In this document: positions 1 to 9,392 of the stretch, in pieces
Layout: each line of letters starts with the position of its first letter
Position numbering within the stretch: position 1 is the stretch's first letter
Assembly (NCBI RefSeq): GCF_900461555.1
Contig: NZ_UGOX01000001.1
Span: 350,001 to 414,000, forward strand
Direction of reading: 5' to 3'
DNA from: Legionella quinlivanii
GTDB taxonomy: Bacteria; Pseudomonadota; Gammaproteobacteria; Legionellales; Legionellaceae
Length of the DNA: 64,000 bases
Program-made: the position numbers and the translations under genes
Notes under the pieces: generated by a model
The model's database searches: none
What the model saw: only the letters and a program-made list of their open reading frames with translations
What the model was told of the DNA's origin: nothing

Positions 1-548
<548 letters not shown>

Positions 549-695
549 ATATAACCTGAGTTGTCTTGGGTTGTATGGGACAACAAACAAATGAATGACT
601 GTGTGCAGAGATTATTATCTCGATTGTATTTCGACTCTTTACCGGCCGAGGCCGGCTTCGCCAAGACGAAGCTGTGTCCCACGGTCAACCCGTTT
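549..695 (+). other. 23S-5S internal transcribed spacer
   Basis: Spacer between the 23S and 5S genes. It holds no tRNA gene that I can see. A GC-rich segment around 643-656 (CCGGCCGAGGCCGGC) is self-complementary and could be an rRNA processing stem. Confidence 0.8.
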
Positions 696-814
696 TCCTG
701 GCGACTATAGCAGTCTGGAACCACCTGATCCCATCTCGAACTCAGAAGTGAAACAGACTCGCGCCGATGATAGTGTGGAGTTTCTCCATGTGAAAGTAGG
801 TCATCGCCAGGGCT
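696..814 (+). rRNA. 5S ribosomal RNA
   Basis: A 5S gene of about 118 nt. Its ends pair (CCTGGCGAC near 697-705 with GTCATCGCCAGG near 800-812). Internally it has the typical 5S segments CCACCTGATCCCATCTCGAACTC and GTGTGGAGTTTCTCCATGTGAAAGTAGG-like loops. It sits downstream of the 23S gene and before a strong terminator, so it closes the rRNA operon. Exact ends are uncertain by 1-3 bases. Confidence 0.95.
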
Positions 815-820
815 TTATTG

Positions 821-849
821 CAAAGCGGCCTTCGGGTCGCTTTTTTTTT
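821..849 (+). terminator. rRNA operon intrinsic terminator
   Basis: The stem AAAGCGGCC-TTCG-GGTCGCTTT is followed by a run of T residues (841-849). It has a stable UUCG-type tetraloop and lies directly behind the 5S gene. Confidence 0.9.
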
Positions 850-1233
850 GCCTGAAAAAACCATCCCAACCACCATGACCGCTGCAATTAAGACAATGCC
901 CCGCAGGGAGGCCAGCTTAATATACAATTGAGCTTAACTTAATGGCAGTGAGAGTTGAGCTGAGGGCAAATCAGGTCTCCCAAATATTTATGGATAGATT
1001 CTTCAATATAAACCAACTATATGTATTTAAATTTTCTTTTTTCTCACCGGGCAATACATGTGTCTCCCGCAATAATATAGTGTTCTGAATCAGCTGTATT
1101 CATCAATTTTAGTCCGTTCTGCTGATGATTTTTAAAGACGAATTGCTTTTTGTAGATAAAGAAAGCAGTAATTATTTGCATTAATATTTACCAGAACTAT
1201 GCTGAGAATAGGCCTATTCACCAGGAGTTAATT
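850..1233. other. Intergenic region, no gene recognised
   Basis: About 380 bases, AT-rich in the second half. I see no convincing coding region and no RNA gene. The only candidate signal is a weak sigma70-like promoter near its right end, upstream of the small double-glycine peptide gene. Confidence 0.6.
1176..1203 (+). promoter_or_regulatory. Candidate sigma70 promoter for the GG-leader peptide
   Basis: TTGCAT at 1176-1181 and TATGCT at 1198-1203 are separated by 16 bases, with a transcription start expected about 20 bases before the ATG at 1234. The match is moderate and found by eye only. Confidence 0.3.
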
Positions 1234-1413
1234 ATGGCTAAAAAGAGTAAACCGGCTGACAAAAGTGGAAATAGTGCAGCTAATGAAATATCGGATAACG
1301 AGCTGGAGAGTTTATCAGGAGGGAGGTTGTCTGGTGCTCAGTATACCCAGCAGCAACAAGCGAGAGCTGAGAAAGCGGGCTTGAAGAGACAGAAACAGCA
1401 ATCCAAGAAGTAA
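1234..1413 (+). CDS. Small peptide with double-glycine leader motif (bacteriocin/peptide precursor-like)
   Basis: A 59-residue gene with ATG at 1234 preceded by CAGGAG (1222-1227), a good ribosome-binding site. The first half is hydrophilic and ends in ISDNELESLSGG. This is the classic double-glycine leader pattern (acidic, E-L-x-x-L-S-G-G) cut by C39-peptidase ABC exporters and seen in class II bacteriocin and Nif11-type precursors. The remainder after GG is about 28 residues, rich in Gln and Lys and very basic (GLKRQKQQSKK at the end). No exporter with a C39 domain lies beside it; the HlyD/ABC set at 3499-6493 has no peptidase domain. It could be a secreted basic peptide, or a cytosolic protein with a chance match. 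Coding status rests on the ribosome-binding site, the open frame and the leader match. Confidence 0.6.
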   Translation: MAKKSKPADKSGNSAANEISDNELESLSGGRLSGAQYTQQQQARAEKAGLKRQKQQSKK

Positions 1414-1433
1414 AAACAATACACTTATCAGGA

Positions 1434-1476
1434 ATGCCCAGTTTCTGCTGGAATTCAGTTAGCTATTACTGGGCAT
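1434..1476. terminator. Inverted repeat between convergent genes (possible bidirectional terminator)
   Basis: ATGCCCAGT (1434-1442) is perfectly complementary to ACTGGGCAT (1468-1476). The repeat lies between the convergent small peptide gene and the carbonic anhydrase gene. The loop is long (25 bases) and the T-tract is weak, so termination is only likely. Confidence 0.45.
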
Positions 1477-1480
1477 AAAC

Positions 1481-2020
1481 TCAATTTGAAGATTTTTCTA
1501 AATACTTATCTTTCAATTTTACATAATGTCTTGCTGAATACTCCAGTTGCTCAATCTCCTGACTGGTTAGTGGGCGAATTTGTCGCGCAGGATTGCCAAG
1601 ATATAAGAAGCCTGATAAAAGACGTTTTCCCGGCGTTACCACACTGCCTGCGGCAATCATAACATGGTGCTCTACATGAACAGCGTCCAGTATTAATGCT
1701 CCCATACCAATCAGACAGTAATCTTCTATATGACAGGCATGCAGAACGGCTTGATGGCCTACGGTAATCCCATTTTCCAGTATTAGCTTCCTGCCTCCGG
1801 CAGTAAATGGGCCATCATGCGTTACATGTAAAACAGCACCATCCTGAATACTGCATGAATGGCCGATTTCAATGGAGTTCACATCGCCCCGGATCACCGC
1901 CATTGGCCAGACAGAACTGTCATTGCCAATATTTACATCGCCGATTACAGAGGCCGCCGGATCAATGTATACTCGCTCCCCCAGAGTGGGGGAAATGTTA
2001 TTAAATACTCTTAAATTCAT
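1481..2020 (-). CDS. Gamma-class carbonic anhydrase-like hexapeptide protein (YrdA family)
   Basis: A 179-residue left-handed beta-helix protein of the gamma-carbonic anhydrase / YrdA / PaaY family. Hexapeptide repeats run through residues ~20-145. The family's zinc ligands are represented by histidines in VLHVTHDG, ITVGHQAVLHAC and related turns, and the N-terminal DVNIGNDSSVWPMAVIRGDVN block is typical. Members bind Zn or Fe and may interconvert CO2 and bicarbonate, though many have no measured activity. The gene starts 16 bases after the glutathione reductase stop codon on the same strand, so the two are probably co-transcribed. Its length matches the family norm (~175-185). Assignment to the family is firm; the enzymatic role is inferred. 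Confidence 0.9.
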   Translation of the reverse strand: MNLRVFNNISPTLGERVYIDPAASVIGDVNIGNDSSVWPMAVIRGDVNSIEIGHSCSIQDGAVLHVTHDGPFTAGGRKLILENGITVGHQAVLHACHIEDYCLIGMGALILDAVHVEHHVMIAAGSVVTPGKRLLSGFLYLGNPARQIRPLTSQEIEQLEYSARHYVKLKDKYLEKSSN

Positions 2021-2036
2021 CAGGTTACTCTCGTAC

Positions 2037-3389
2037 CTAAACCATAGTTACCAATTCTTCGGCGCTTGTAGGGTGGATTGCGACTGTGTTGTCGAAATCT
2101 TTTTTGGTAGCCCCCATTTTTACAGCAACGCCAAATCCTTGCAGTATCTCATCGGCATAGTAACCAATCATATGTAAGCCAATGATCTTTTCTTCTTTAC
2201 CCAAGGTAACTAATTTCATGACGGTGGGCTTTTTATTCTCGCTAAACGCGTCAAACATCGGATTAAATCGGGTTTGATAGGTTTTAATTTGCTCTGTTCC
2301 ATATTTTGCGACCGCTTCCTCTTCACTCATGCCCACACTGCCTATCGGGGGGTGACTGAAGACAACTGAACATATATTGCTGTAATCGAGAAAGGCTTCA
2401 GGCTGGCCTCCAAAAAGACGATCACTCAGTCTTCTGCCGGCAGCGATGGCAACTGGTGTAAGCGCAGGCTCATCGATGACATCTCCAATAGCGTAAATAC
2501 CTTTAATATTGGTTTGCTGAAATTTATCGACTTCAATAAGCCCTCGCGGATCTCGTTTAACCCCAATCTCATCCAGATTCAGCTGATCTGTACGGGGAGA
2601 ACGGCCAACGGCTGCGATGACGACATCAAAATCTCTGAGAACAGAACCGCTCTGGCAGTGGATACTTCGTCTGCCATCGGTTTGTAACTCAATTTTTCGG
2701 GCACGATGATTCGTATGTACCTGTAAACCATCTTTTAGCATTATCTCCATAAGCGTTTCCCCCAGCATGGAATCGAATCGGCTAAGGGGAGCTTTACCTC
2801 GTAAAAACAGATGGGTTTCAGAGCCTAGAGCATTGAGTACTCCTGCGAGTTCAACTCCAATATATCCACTGCCAATGACCGCTACTTTCTGAGGAAGTTT
2901 TTCCAGGGCAAAAAAACCATCCGAGCTGATCGCGAGTTCAATTCCCTCAAGATCAGCCGGCATGGAGGGCTGACCTCCGGTAGCAATAATTATATGCGGT
3001 GCCTGATAAATCTTCCCGTTTACCTCAACCTGATCTGATCCGACAAAGCGCCCATGTCCATTAAGCCTGGTAATATTAAATTGCCTGAAGCGTGCAAGAT
3101 AATTTTCACGAAGCCGCTCAATGTAAGCTGTCCGTCTGGCGATTAATGTTGACCAATCCAGTTTAACTGAGCAGGGCTCAAAACCATATTCAGGGGCTTT
3201 TTCCATGATTTCGGCGATGCTTGAAGCATTAAACATTATTTTTTTAGGGACACAACCCAAATTAACACAGGTTCCTCCAAGATGCTGCTGTTCGATAACG
3301 GCGACTTTCGCCCCGTGTTTTGCAGCTCGAACCGCACTGGCTATCCCACCGCTGCCCCCACCAATAACGATTAAATCAAAATTCATCAT
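2037..3389 (-). CDS. gor: Glutathione-disulfide reductase
   Basis: A 450-residue class I pyridine nucleotide-disulfide oxidoreductase. It has an N-terminal FAD dinucleotide fold ([10 protein letters not shown], ~residues 9-18), the redox-active disulfide [13 protein letters not shown] (~38-50), a second NAD(P)H fold ([13 protein letters not shown], ~170-182), the ATG/IGDV FAD segment and the C-terminal HPTSAEE motif with the catalytic His-Glu pair. [13 protein letters not shown] together with HPTSAEE favours glutathione reductase over lipoamide dehydrogenase (GGTCLNVGCIPSK). It regenerates reduced glutathione in the cytosol using NADPH. Two adjacent ATG codons are possible starts (3389 or 3386), with AAAGG upstream. 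It probably forms an operon with the downstream carbonic anhydrase-like gene. Confidence 0.93.
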   Translation of the reverse strand: MMNFDLIVIGGGSGGIASAVRAAKHGAKVAVIEQQHLGGTCVNLGCVPKKIMFNASSIAEIMEKAPEYGFEPCSVKLDWSTLIARRTAYIERLRENYLARFRQFNITRLNGHGRFVGSDQVEVNGKIYQAPHIIIATGGQPSMPADLEGIELAISSDGFFALEKLPQKVAVIGSGYIGVELAGVLNALGSETHLFLRGKAPLSRFDSMLGETLMEIMLKDGLQVHTNHRARKIELQTDGRRSIHCQSGSVLRDFDVVIAAVGRSPRTDQLNLDEIGVKRDPRGLIEVDKFQQTNIKGIYAIGDVIDEPALTPVAIAAGRRLSDRLFGGQPEAFLDYSNICSVVFSHPPIGSVGMSEEEAVAKYGTEQIKTYQTRFNPMFDAFSENKKPTVMKLVTLGKEEKIIGLHMIGYYADEILQGFGVAVKMGATKKDFDNTVAIHPTSAEELVTMV

Positions 3390-3498
3390 CTATGCGCCTT
3401 TTTGTTAAACTCAATTTAAGTATTTTAGTATAAATAGAATTTGCTCAAATAAAAAATTCAGGTCACTATAAAGCTATCATTTTTTTATCAAATCATTT

Positions 3499-4440
3499 AT
3501 GCGGAAATTTTTCCTGATTTTATTGACAATAAGTAGTTTGATAGCTTGCCGTCAATCACAAGAACGCCAGATACAAGGTTATGTGGAAGGTGAAAATATT
3601 TATCTGGCATCGCCTTATTCGGGGATTCTGGAGACTCTTGCTGTGCAGCGCGGACAAATGGTGAAAAAAGGTGATCTACTTTTCCAGCTGGATAAAAATC
3701 CTGAATTCCTGCAAATTAAACAGTTTGAAGCCGATTTACAGCAAGCAAAAAATCTATTAAAGGATTTGGAAAATCCACGACGAAAGCCTGAAATAGCGGC
3801 TATTCAGGCTCAAATTGAACAAACCGAAGCGCAGATTAAACTGGCTGAGGTGCGAGTCAGACGCTATCAGGAATTATATCGCAAGCAGGCGGCATCAAAG
3901 GATGTCCTTGATGAGGCAGTTGCTGTCTATCAGGAGCAGGTCAAGCTGAAAGAGCAATATGAATCCAATCTTCGGCTGGCGAGACTTGGGAGTCGAGAAG
4001 AGCAGATCAATGCGCAAAAAGCCCAGATTGCTTCATTCGCAGAAAGATTGTCAGTTGCCAAATGGCAGCTGGAGCAAAAGCGGTTGTATGCGCCAGCGGA
4101 TGGTTTAATTTTTGATACCTATTATCGCGAGGGTGAGTTTGTAGGCAGCCAGAAAGCGGTTCTATCCCTGTTAACGCCTGCCAATGTTCGCATTGAATTT
4201 TTTGTTCCAGTCGAACTGCTGGCTAAGCTGAAAGTAGGGCAGCAAATTGAATTTCTCTGTGATGGCTGCGAGACACCTGCAAACGCCCTGATTAGCTATA
4301 TATCACCAGAAGCTCAGTATATCCCCCCTCTGGTATATAGCCGAGAGAACACCGATAAGCTTGTTTTCCGAATCAAGGCCGATCTGCGGGAGTTTAATAA
4401 ATTTAAGCCGGGTCAGCCGGTGACGGTGTTTATACCATGA
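3499..4440 (+). CDS. HlyD-family periplasmic adaptor lipoprotein of an ABC exporter (YbhG-like)
   Basis: A 313-residue membrane fusion protein. The N-terminus has a hydrophobic signal ending in a lipobox (SLIAC, Cys17), so it is probably a lipoprotein facing the periplasm. A biotinyl-lipoyl-like half (GILETLAVQRGQMVKKGDLLFQLD, ~residues 40-65) is followed by a long coiled-coil hairpin (~70-185) and a second lipoyl half (APADGLIFDTYYREGEFVG). The ATG of the ATPase gene overlaps its stop (ATGA at 4437-4440). This order matches the E. coli ybhG-ybhF-ybhS and Pseudomonas-type tripartite exporters. The substrate is unknown. Confidence 0.9.
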   Translation: MRKFFLILLTISSLIACRQSQERQIQGYVEGENIYLASPYSGILETLAVQRGQMVKKGDLLFQLDKNPEFLQIKQFEADLQQAKNLLKDLENPRRKPEIAAIQAQIEQTEAQIKLAEVRVRRYQELYRKQAASKDVLDEAVAVYQEQVKLKEQYESNLRLARLGSREEQINAQKAQIASFAERLSVAKWQLEQKRLYAPADGLIFDTYYREGEFVGSQKAVLSLLTPANVRIEFFVPVELLAKLKVGQQIEFLCDGCETPANALISYISPEAQYIPPLVYSRENTDKLVFRIKADLREFNKFKPGQPVTVFIP

Positions 4441-5363
4441 CTGTTGAAGCCATTATTGACGTCCATGATTTATGCAAAAGTTTCAATGGCAAAGTGGTGG
4501 TCAACGGTGTCGATATGTATGTTAAAAAGGGAGAAGTGTTCGGCTTTCTTGGCCCTAATGGCAGTGGGAAGACCACAACCATCCGTATGCTTTGCGGGCT
4601 GCTAACACCGGATTCTGGCAGCGGAACTTGTCTTGGCTATGATATTTTACGCGAGTCGGCCAAAATCAAAGAGCATGTTGGCTATATGACTCAGAAATTC
4701 AGTTATTACACTGATCTGAGTATCGAAGAAAATCTTAATTTTGTCGCTCGTGTTTATAATCTGGATAATCGAAAACAACGGGTTGAAAGGGCCTTAGAGG
4801 ACTTAGGGCTTACTCACCGGCGAAAGCAGTTAACCGGTGAATTGTCGGGGGGCTGGAAACAGCGTGTAGCCTTGGCAGCCTGTCTCTTGCATGAGCCGGA
4901 ATTACTGCTACTCGATGAACCTACAGCCGGAGTCGATCCTTTGGCACGCCGCGAATTCTGGGATAAAATTCACTCACTAAGCCAGCAAGGCATAACCACC
5001 TTAGTTTCAACACATTATATGGATGAAGCCGAGCGCTGTACTCGTCTGGCATATCTGGCCTATGGCGATTTGCTGATTACTGGAACGGTGAGTGAAGTCA
5101 TTGCATCTACACAGTTGCTAACCTGGAAGATCACGGGTGATGTAACGACCAGCTTATTACAGGAAGCCAAAGAAATGAAAGGAGTGATGCAGGCGGCTTT
5201 GTTTGGCAATCAAATTCATGTAAGCGGGTATCAGGCAAAAGAGATTGAAACCGAATTGCAGAAGCTTGCCGAACGCCATAGGGTAAAATGGCAGCCAATA
5301 GACTCCACACTGGAAGACGCTTTTATCAGTCTGGTTAAAAAATCAAAAGGAGGCAGCGATTGA
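4437..5363 (+). CDS. ABC exporter ATP-binding subunit (YbhF-like)
   Basis: A 308-residue ATPase with one nucleotide-binding domain. Walker A is GPNGSGKTT (~residues 40-48), the ABC signature is LSGGWKQRVALA (~137-148, W in place of the usual M/Q), Walker B is LLLLDEPTAGVD, and the H-loop is VSTHYMDEAE. The C-terminal part (~220-308) matches the extension common in DrrA/CcmA-type exporters. E. coli YbhF has two such domains; this one has a single domain. Translationally coupled to the adaptor upstream (ATGA) and the permease downstream (TTGA). Confidence 0.93.
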   Translation: MTVEAIIDVHDLCKSFNGKVVVNGVDMYVKKGEVFGFLGPNGSGKTTTIRMLCGLLTPDSGSGTCLGYDILRESAKIKEHVGYMTQKFSYYTDLSIEENLNFVARVYNLDNRKQRVERALEDLGLTHRRKQLTGELSGGWKQRVALAACLLHEPELLLLDEPTAGVDPLARREFWDKIHSLSQQGITTLVSTHYMDEAERCTRLAYLAYGDLLITGTVSEVIASTQLLTWKITGDVTTSLLQEAKEMKGVMQAALFGNQIHVSGYQAKEIETELQKLAERHRVKWQPIDSTLEDAFISLVKKSKGGSD

Positions 5364-6493
5364 TTCATCAGGGGTTTTCTCGTTTGCTGGGTATTATGGT
5401 CAAAGAATTCATTGAAATGAGGCGCGATAAGGCTACGTTCGGAATGATTCTGGCCATTCCTCTTATGCAATTGATTTTGTTTGGTTATGCGATTAACACT
5501 AATCCCCGTCATCTGCCTACGGCCGTTGTCAATCCCGAACCTTCCCAGTTTACACGGCGTATTCTTCTGAGTATGCAAAACTCAACCTATTTTCAGTTTA
5601 TCAGTCCATCTTCTTCAGAAGAAGAAGCACGGCGGCTGATTAAAAGAGGGGAAGTGCAATTCGTAGTGAATTTTCCTCCTGATTTCTCGGAACAATTGGT
5701 CAAAGGGCTCAAACCTGGGGTTCTACTGGAAGCGGACGCGACTGATCCTGCGGCGACCAGCCGCGCTGTGGATGTATTCACGCAGATGGCTTCTCTGGCA
5801 TTAACTGAAGAGCTTAAAGGGCCTCTGGAAGCATTAGCTGATCAGGGCCCCCCCTATGAACCTCTTGTTCATACCATATACAACCCTTTGGCGATTACCG
5901 CCTATAATATTGTGCCGGGACTTTTAGGTGTTGTTTTAACAATGACAATGGTCATTGTAACGGCTCTTGTAATTACCCGTGAGTATGAAAGGGGTACAAT
6001 GGAAAATCTGCTCGCAACCCCCTTAAAGCCGCTGGAAGTGATGGTCGGTAAACTGCTGCCCTATATTATAGTCGGTTACGTCCAGGCTTTATTGATTTTA
6101 TTGATGGCCAGGTTTTTATTCCATGTGCCAATGGAAGGAAATATCTTTCTTCTTCTTTTCTTAAGTTTGCCATTTATTGCTGCAAATCTTGCAATGGGTC
6201 TGACCTTTTCTACTGTTGCTACCAACCAGTTGCAGGCAGTACAAAGTGCCATGTTTTTCTTTCTGCCTTCCATCCTCTTATCCGGATTTATGTTCCCTTT
6301 CCGTGGCATGCCTGTTTGGGCGCAATGGGTAGGGAGCGCTTTACCCCTGACGCATTATCTGATCATTGTTCGGGGGATATTACTCAAGGGCAATGGTTTC
6401 CTGGATGTATGGCGCGAAACGATCCCTATTATGATTTTTACTGTGGTTATTCTGCTTATTGCATTTAAGCGATACAGGCAAACCCTGGATTAA
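5360..6493 (+). CDS. ABC-2 type exporter permease (YbhS/YhhJ-like)
   Basis: A 377-residue ABC-2 permease. It has an N-terminal transmembrane segment (~residues 24-42), a large periplasmic domain (~45-175), then about five membrane segments (~180-370) with the ABC-2 signature region VITREYERGTMENLLATPLKPLEVMVGKLLPY (abridged: REYERGTMENLLATP). The likely start is TTG at 5360, overlapping the ATPase stop as TTGA, with AAAAGGAGG directly upstream. Together with the preceding two genes it forms a complete inner-membrane pump and adaptor; an outer-membrane TolC partner is not encoded here. Confidence 0.92.
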   Translation: MIHQGFSRLLGIMVKEFIEMRRDKATFGMILAIPLMQLILFGYAINTNPRHLPTAVVNPEPSQFTRRILLSMQNSTYFQFISPSSSEEEARRLIKRGEVQFVVNFPPDFSEQLVKGLKPGVLLEADATDPAATSRAVDVFTQMASLALTEELKGPLEALADQGPPYEPLVHTIYNPLAITAYNIVPGLLGVVLTMTMVIVTALVITREYERGTMENLLATPLKPLEVMVGKLLPYIIVGYVQALLILLMARFLFHVPMEGNIFLLLFLSLPFIAANLAMGLTFSTVATNQLQAVQSAMFFFLPSILLSGFMFPFRGMPVWAQWVGSALPLTHYLIIVRGILLKGNGFLDVWRETIPIMIFTVVILLIAFKRYRQTLD

Positions 6494-6506
6494 CATGGGT
6501 TCTTAT

Positions 6507-7373
6507 TTAATCTGATTCGAGATATTGGATAACCCGTGTTTCCACTCGCGAATCAATCAAAACGCCCACGTGATCCACTCCAGGCAGTAAAGTCAGGCTT
6601 GCAAAGGGATATCTGCGACAAAAAATAATAGACTCCTGAGGACTAACCGAGTCATCTTCTTTCCCATGAATACATAAAATAGGAATTTCACAGCTGTTAA
6701 TCATTCGCCGATAATTTAAATGATCAATGCTGGTTTTGGAGTTTTGCCGAATTACATTTCGCAATTGCAAAAAAGCAGAGCCGTTTAACCCCAAACGTCT
6801 TGCTAATTTACTTACTGGCGTTCTCATCTGGGTGGGTGAGGCAATGAGAATGGCCTTGTCAGGCATGTGTTCTATTTCCCATTCGGGTAATTGATGCGCC
6901 AGATTTAAAGTGTTTAGCAACATGGATCCGCCAAAGGAGTGCCCCAATACCGCATAAAAAGGCCCTAACTCATTAAGCGTTTCTTTTAAAATACTTACCG
7001 CATCCAGCCAGGTTAACTGCCATCCGCGGGCTTCGCCATGCGCAGGAAAATCAATTGCATAGACATCATAACCCTGCTGATGGAGCGCCCGAATTACTCG
7101 AACCATATAGGCCGCTCTGGACATCCAGCCATGGGTTACCAATACTTTTTTCGCTTGCGGATTGCGTGGCTGCTCAAAGCGATGTATTACATGATGGCGG
7201 GGTTTGTCTCTCTGTATCACGGCGGTTCGTTTAGAAGCTACAAACTCACAGGCACGAGCTGCAAAATCCCGGTATTCTTTCTCGAGCGGCAGAGGTAAGG
7301 GGGTAATAAAAAAATGATAGCAGAACTGTGCTTGTAAGAAATCTTTCACTTCAGTTAAAGTATTGACTATCAT
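6507..7373 (-). CDS. Alpha/beta hydrolase
   Basis: A 288-residue alpha/beta hydrolase. The nucleophile elbow is LGHSFGGS (Ser in GHSFG), the oxyanion region is VLVTHGWMSRAAY, and the acid/base region is CIHGKEDDSVSP with a C-terminal GVDHVGV histidine. The predicted reaction is ester or lipid hydrolysis, substrate unknown. I chose ATG at 7373: an AGGA box lies about 8 bases upstream, whereas the alternative GTG at 7379 is too close to it. It is convergent with the ABC permease gene (13-base gap). Confidence 0.88.
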   Translation of the reverse strand: MIVNTLTEVKDFLQAQFCYHFFITPLPLPLEKEYRDFAARACEFVASKRTAVIQRDKPRHHVIHRFEQPRNPQAKKVLVTHGWMSRAAYMVRVIRALHQQGYDVYAIDFPAHGEARGWQLTWLDAVSILKETLNELGPFYAVLGHSFGGSMLLNTLNLAHQLPEWEIEHMPDKAILIASPTQMRTPVSKLARRLGLNGSAFLQLRNVIRQNSKTSIDHLNYRRMINSCEIPILCIHGKEDDSVSPQESIIFCRRYPFASLTLLPGVDHVGVLIDSRVETRVIQYLESD

Positions 7374-7704
7374 GATCACTGTCCTGTCAGTAATTAACGT
7401 TTAATTAGCGCGCGGAACCGAGATTTTCCGCTAGCAGGTTAATTCATTCAGATGATATAAGACGTCTTTTTTTATCATTCTAATTCTCTAATTTAAAGTT
7501 TAGCACTTTGTTTTATGACTAGCCAAACCGATTGATAGTTGAAAACTCCAAGGGTCTGTCTCAAATCGTTGTTTGCTGGGAATTATGAGAACTATGAGGT
7601 TATTTTTATTTCAAATTCATAGGATTATCTTAAGAATGGGATTGGACTTTTAGCCAGTCTCAATTTAGACTTTAGCAATACCTAATGCTTCAAAGGAAAA
7701 TTTC
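7374..7704. other. Intergenic region between divergent hydrolase genes
   Basis: About 330 bases with no coding region I can support. It must carry the promoters of both flanking genes. A short hairpin GCGGAA...TTCCGC lies at 7412-7431, and the right half is AT-rich. Nothing else is recognisable by eye. Confidence 0.6.
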
Positions 7705-8421
7705 ATGCACAGCTCAAATTATCTCTATCATCATGGTGAACAGGAGTTACATGGTTTTCTTGCTTATGATGATTCCATTGACCAGCCTCGTCCTGCGGTG
7801 ATTATTGCTCATGACTGGAGCGGGCGAAACGAATTTGCCTGCCATAAAGCGGAGATGCTGGCGAAAGAGTTAGGCTATGTTGGTTTTGCCCTGGATATGT
7901 ATGGGCATGGACGTATTGGCTACACGACCGATGAAAAAATCGCTTTGATGCAGCCATTGGCGGGGGACCGCCGTTTGTTGCGTGATCGTATCCGCGCGGG
8001 TTTTGATGCAGTGATAGCGATGTCTGAGGTGGATAGTGCCCGGGTTGCAGCGATTGGTTTCTGCTTTGGTGGTTTATGTGTGCTGGATTTGGCTCGTAGC
8101 GGTGCGGAACTGGCTGGTGTGGTCAGTTTTCACGGATTACTCGATAAACCAAAACACATTCCCAATCAAAAGATTCAGGCTAAAGTTCTTGCTCTGCACG
8201 GCTATGACGATCCAATGGTGCCCCCGCAACAGCTTAATGATTTTTGTCAGGAAATGACGGAAGCAAAGGTTGACTGGCAAGTTCATCAGTATGGTTTGAC
8301 CAAACATGCGTTCACAAACCCGGACGCTCATGATCCTGATTTGGGAACAATTTATAATCCGATAGCGGCCAAACGATCCATGCAAGCCATGAAAAATTTT
8401 CTTCAAGAAATTTTTAAATAG
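7705..8421 (+). CDS. Dienelactone hydrolase family protein
   Basis: A 238-residue alpha/beta hydrolase of the dienelactone hydrolase family. The cysteine nucleophile elbow GFCFGG (Cys in G-F-C-F-G-G) is the family hallmark. The acid appears in LHGYDDPMVPP and the histidine in TKHAFTNPDA near the C-terminus. N-terminal VIIAHDWSGRNEFA is the usual oxyanion segment. Likely a cytosolic hydrolase; the substrate is unknown, and most proteobacterial members have no role in aromatic degradation. Start ATG 7705 is preceded by AAAGGAAAA. The DUF2490-like gene begins 9 bases after its stop. Confidence 0.92.
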   Translation: MHSSNYLYHHGEQELHGFLAYDDSIDQPRPAVIIAHDWSGRNEFACHKAEMLAKELGYVGFALDMYGHGRIGYTTDEKIALMQPLAGDRRLLRDRIRAGFDAVIAMSEVDSARVAAIGFCFGGLCVLDLARSGAELAGVVSFHGLLDKPKHIPNQKIQAKVLALHGYDDPMVPPQQLNDFCQEMTEAKVDWQVHQYGLTKHAFTNPDAHDPDLGTIYNPIAAKRSMQAMKNFLQEIFK

Positions 8422-8430
8422 ATCAGTACT

Positions 8431-9135
8431 ATGCGTAAATTTGCAGGTTTTATTTTAAAAAGTGTACTTTGTATCTGTCTGAGTGCAGAAGCTGCTTTTG
8501 CGGCGGATACAGTCAAGGATTTTCAAAGCTGGCTGACAGTGCTTGGCATGGGATCTTTAGGCAAAGGACAACTTGAACCGTTTAAACTCTGGCTGGAAGC
8601 GCAAGAGCGCGCAGGGGATAATGTGGAGCGGGCAACGCAAACCTTGCTAAGGACTGGCCTGGGCTATGCGGTAAATCAGGAGACCACTCTCTGGCTTGGA
8701 TATGCCTGGGTGTACACGGAAGAACCTTTAACGAGACACCCGTTTCATGAGAACCGTATCTGGCAACAGCTATTTTGGACGAAGAAATTCCAGGAGCTTA
8801 GTTTTTCAATACGTTGCCGCCTTGAAGAGCGTTATCTGGAACCCAGTGATAATACCGCTTATCGTTACCGACAGTATTTTAAACTGATGGTCCCTCTGGT
8901 ACCCACGGCAAAACTTAATCTTGCCAGCACCGAAGAGGTGTTCTGGCATTTGAATAATTTCAATGGGCTGAACAATCGTGGTTTTGATCAGAACCGCTTT
9001 TTTATTGGTTTTAATTACAAGCTAAACTCCGCGCTCACAACGGAGATCGGTTACCTGAATCAATACATCAGACGTGTGAATACGAATAATTTCCAAGCCA
9101 ATGTGTTAGCCATGAATCTTTTTTTGAATTGGTAA
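8431..9135 (+). CDS. DUF2490-like secreted/outer-membrane protein
   Basis: A 234-residue protein with a cleavable signal peptide (cut after about residue 24, EAAFA-AD). The rest alternates polar and aromatic residues as in an outer-membrane beta-barrel: FQSWLTVLGMG, LGYAWVYTEEP, FSIRCRLEERYLE, YRYRQYFKLMVPL, NRFFIGFNYKLN, and a C-terminal strand ending ...LAMNLFLNW. This layout (F.W..., R.R.E.R, R.R.......P) fits the DUF2490 family, whose role is unknown. It lies 9 bases downstream of the dienelactone hydrolase gene and probably shares its transcript. Confidence 0.85.
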   Translation: MRKFAGFILKSVLCICLSAEAAFAADTVKDFQSWLTVLGMGSLGKGQLEPFKLWLEAQERAGDNVERATQTLLRTGLGYAVNQETTLWLGYAWVYTEEPLTRHPFHENRIWQQLFWTKKFQELSFSIRCRLEERYLEPSDNTAYRYRQYFKLMVPLVPTAKLNLASTEEVFWHLNNFNGLNNRGFDQNRFFIGFNYKLNSALTTEIGYLNQYIRRVNTNNFQANVLAMNLFLNW

Positions 9136-9392
9136 ATGGATGTTTAATTACCGCTAGTCAAGTGCTCTCCCAGGTGTCCAATTGAGAATGTTTACAGACT
9201 TATTCATTCGTGAAAGCCAGGAACGTTTCTTTCTGCTAACGAATGATACAGTTGTAGAAACAATTACTCCAATTTGTTCATTTACAAACTAATAGAAAAA
9301 TGTTACTCAGTTAATGTTTAGATAATACTAGGCGTATAAACTAGGAACATAAAAATGCGTCAGAATCCTTGCTCAAAATTTAGGAGTATTGA
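9136..9392. other. AT-rich intergenic region upstream of the GT-B-like gene
   Basis: About 257 bases without a supported gene. The right part is AT-rich, with TAATACT near 9325 that could serve as a -10 element, and AGGAG immediately before ATG 9393. No clear PmrA- or CpxR-type box was found by eye. Confidence 0.4.

Noticed and set aside
742-927. Small frame over the 5S gene and terminator
   Set aside because: It overlaps a structural RNA gene and its terminator, so it cannot be taken as coding.
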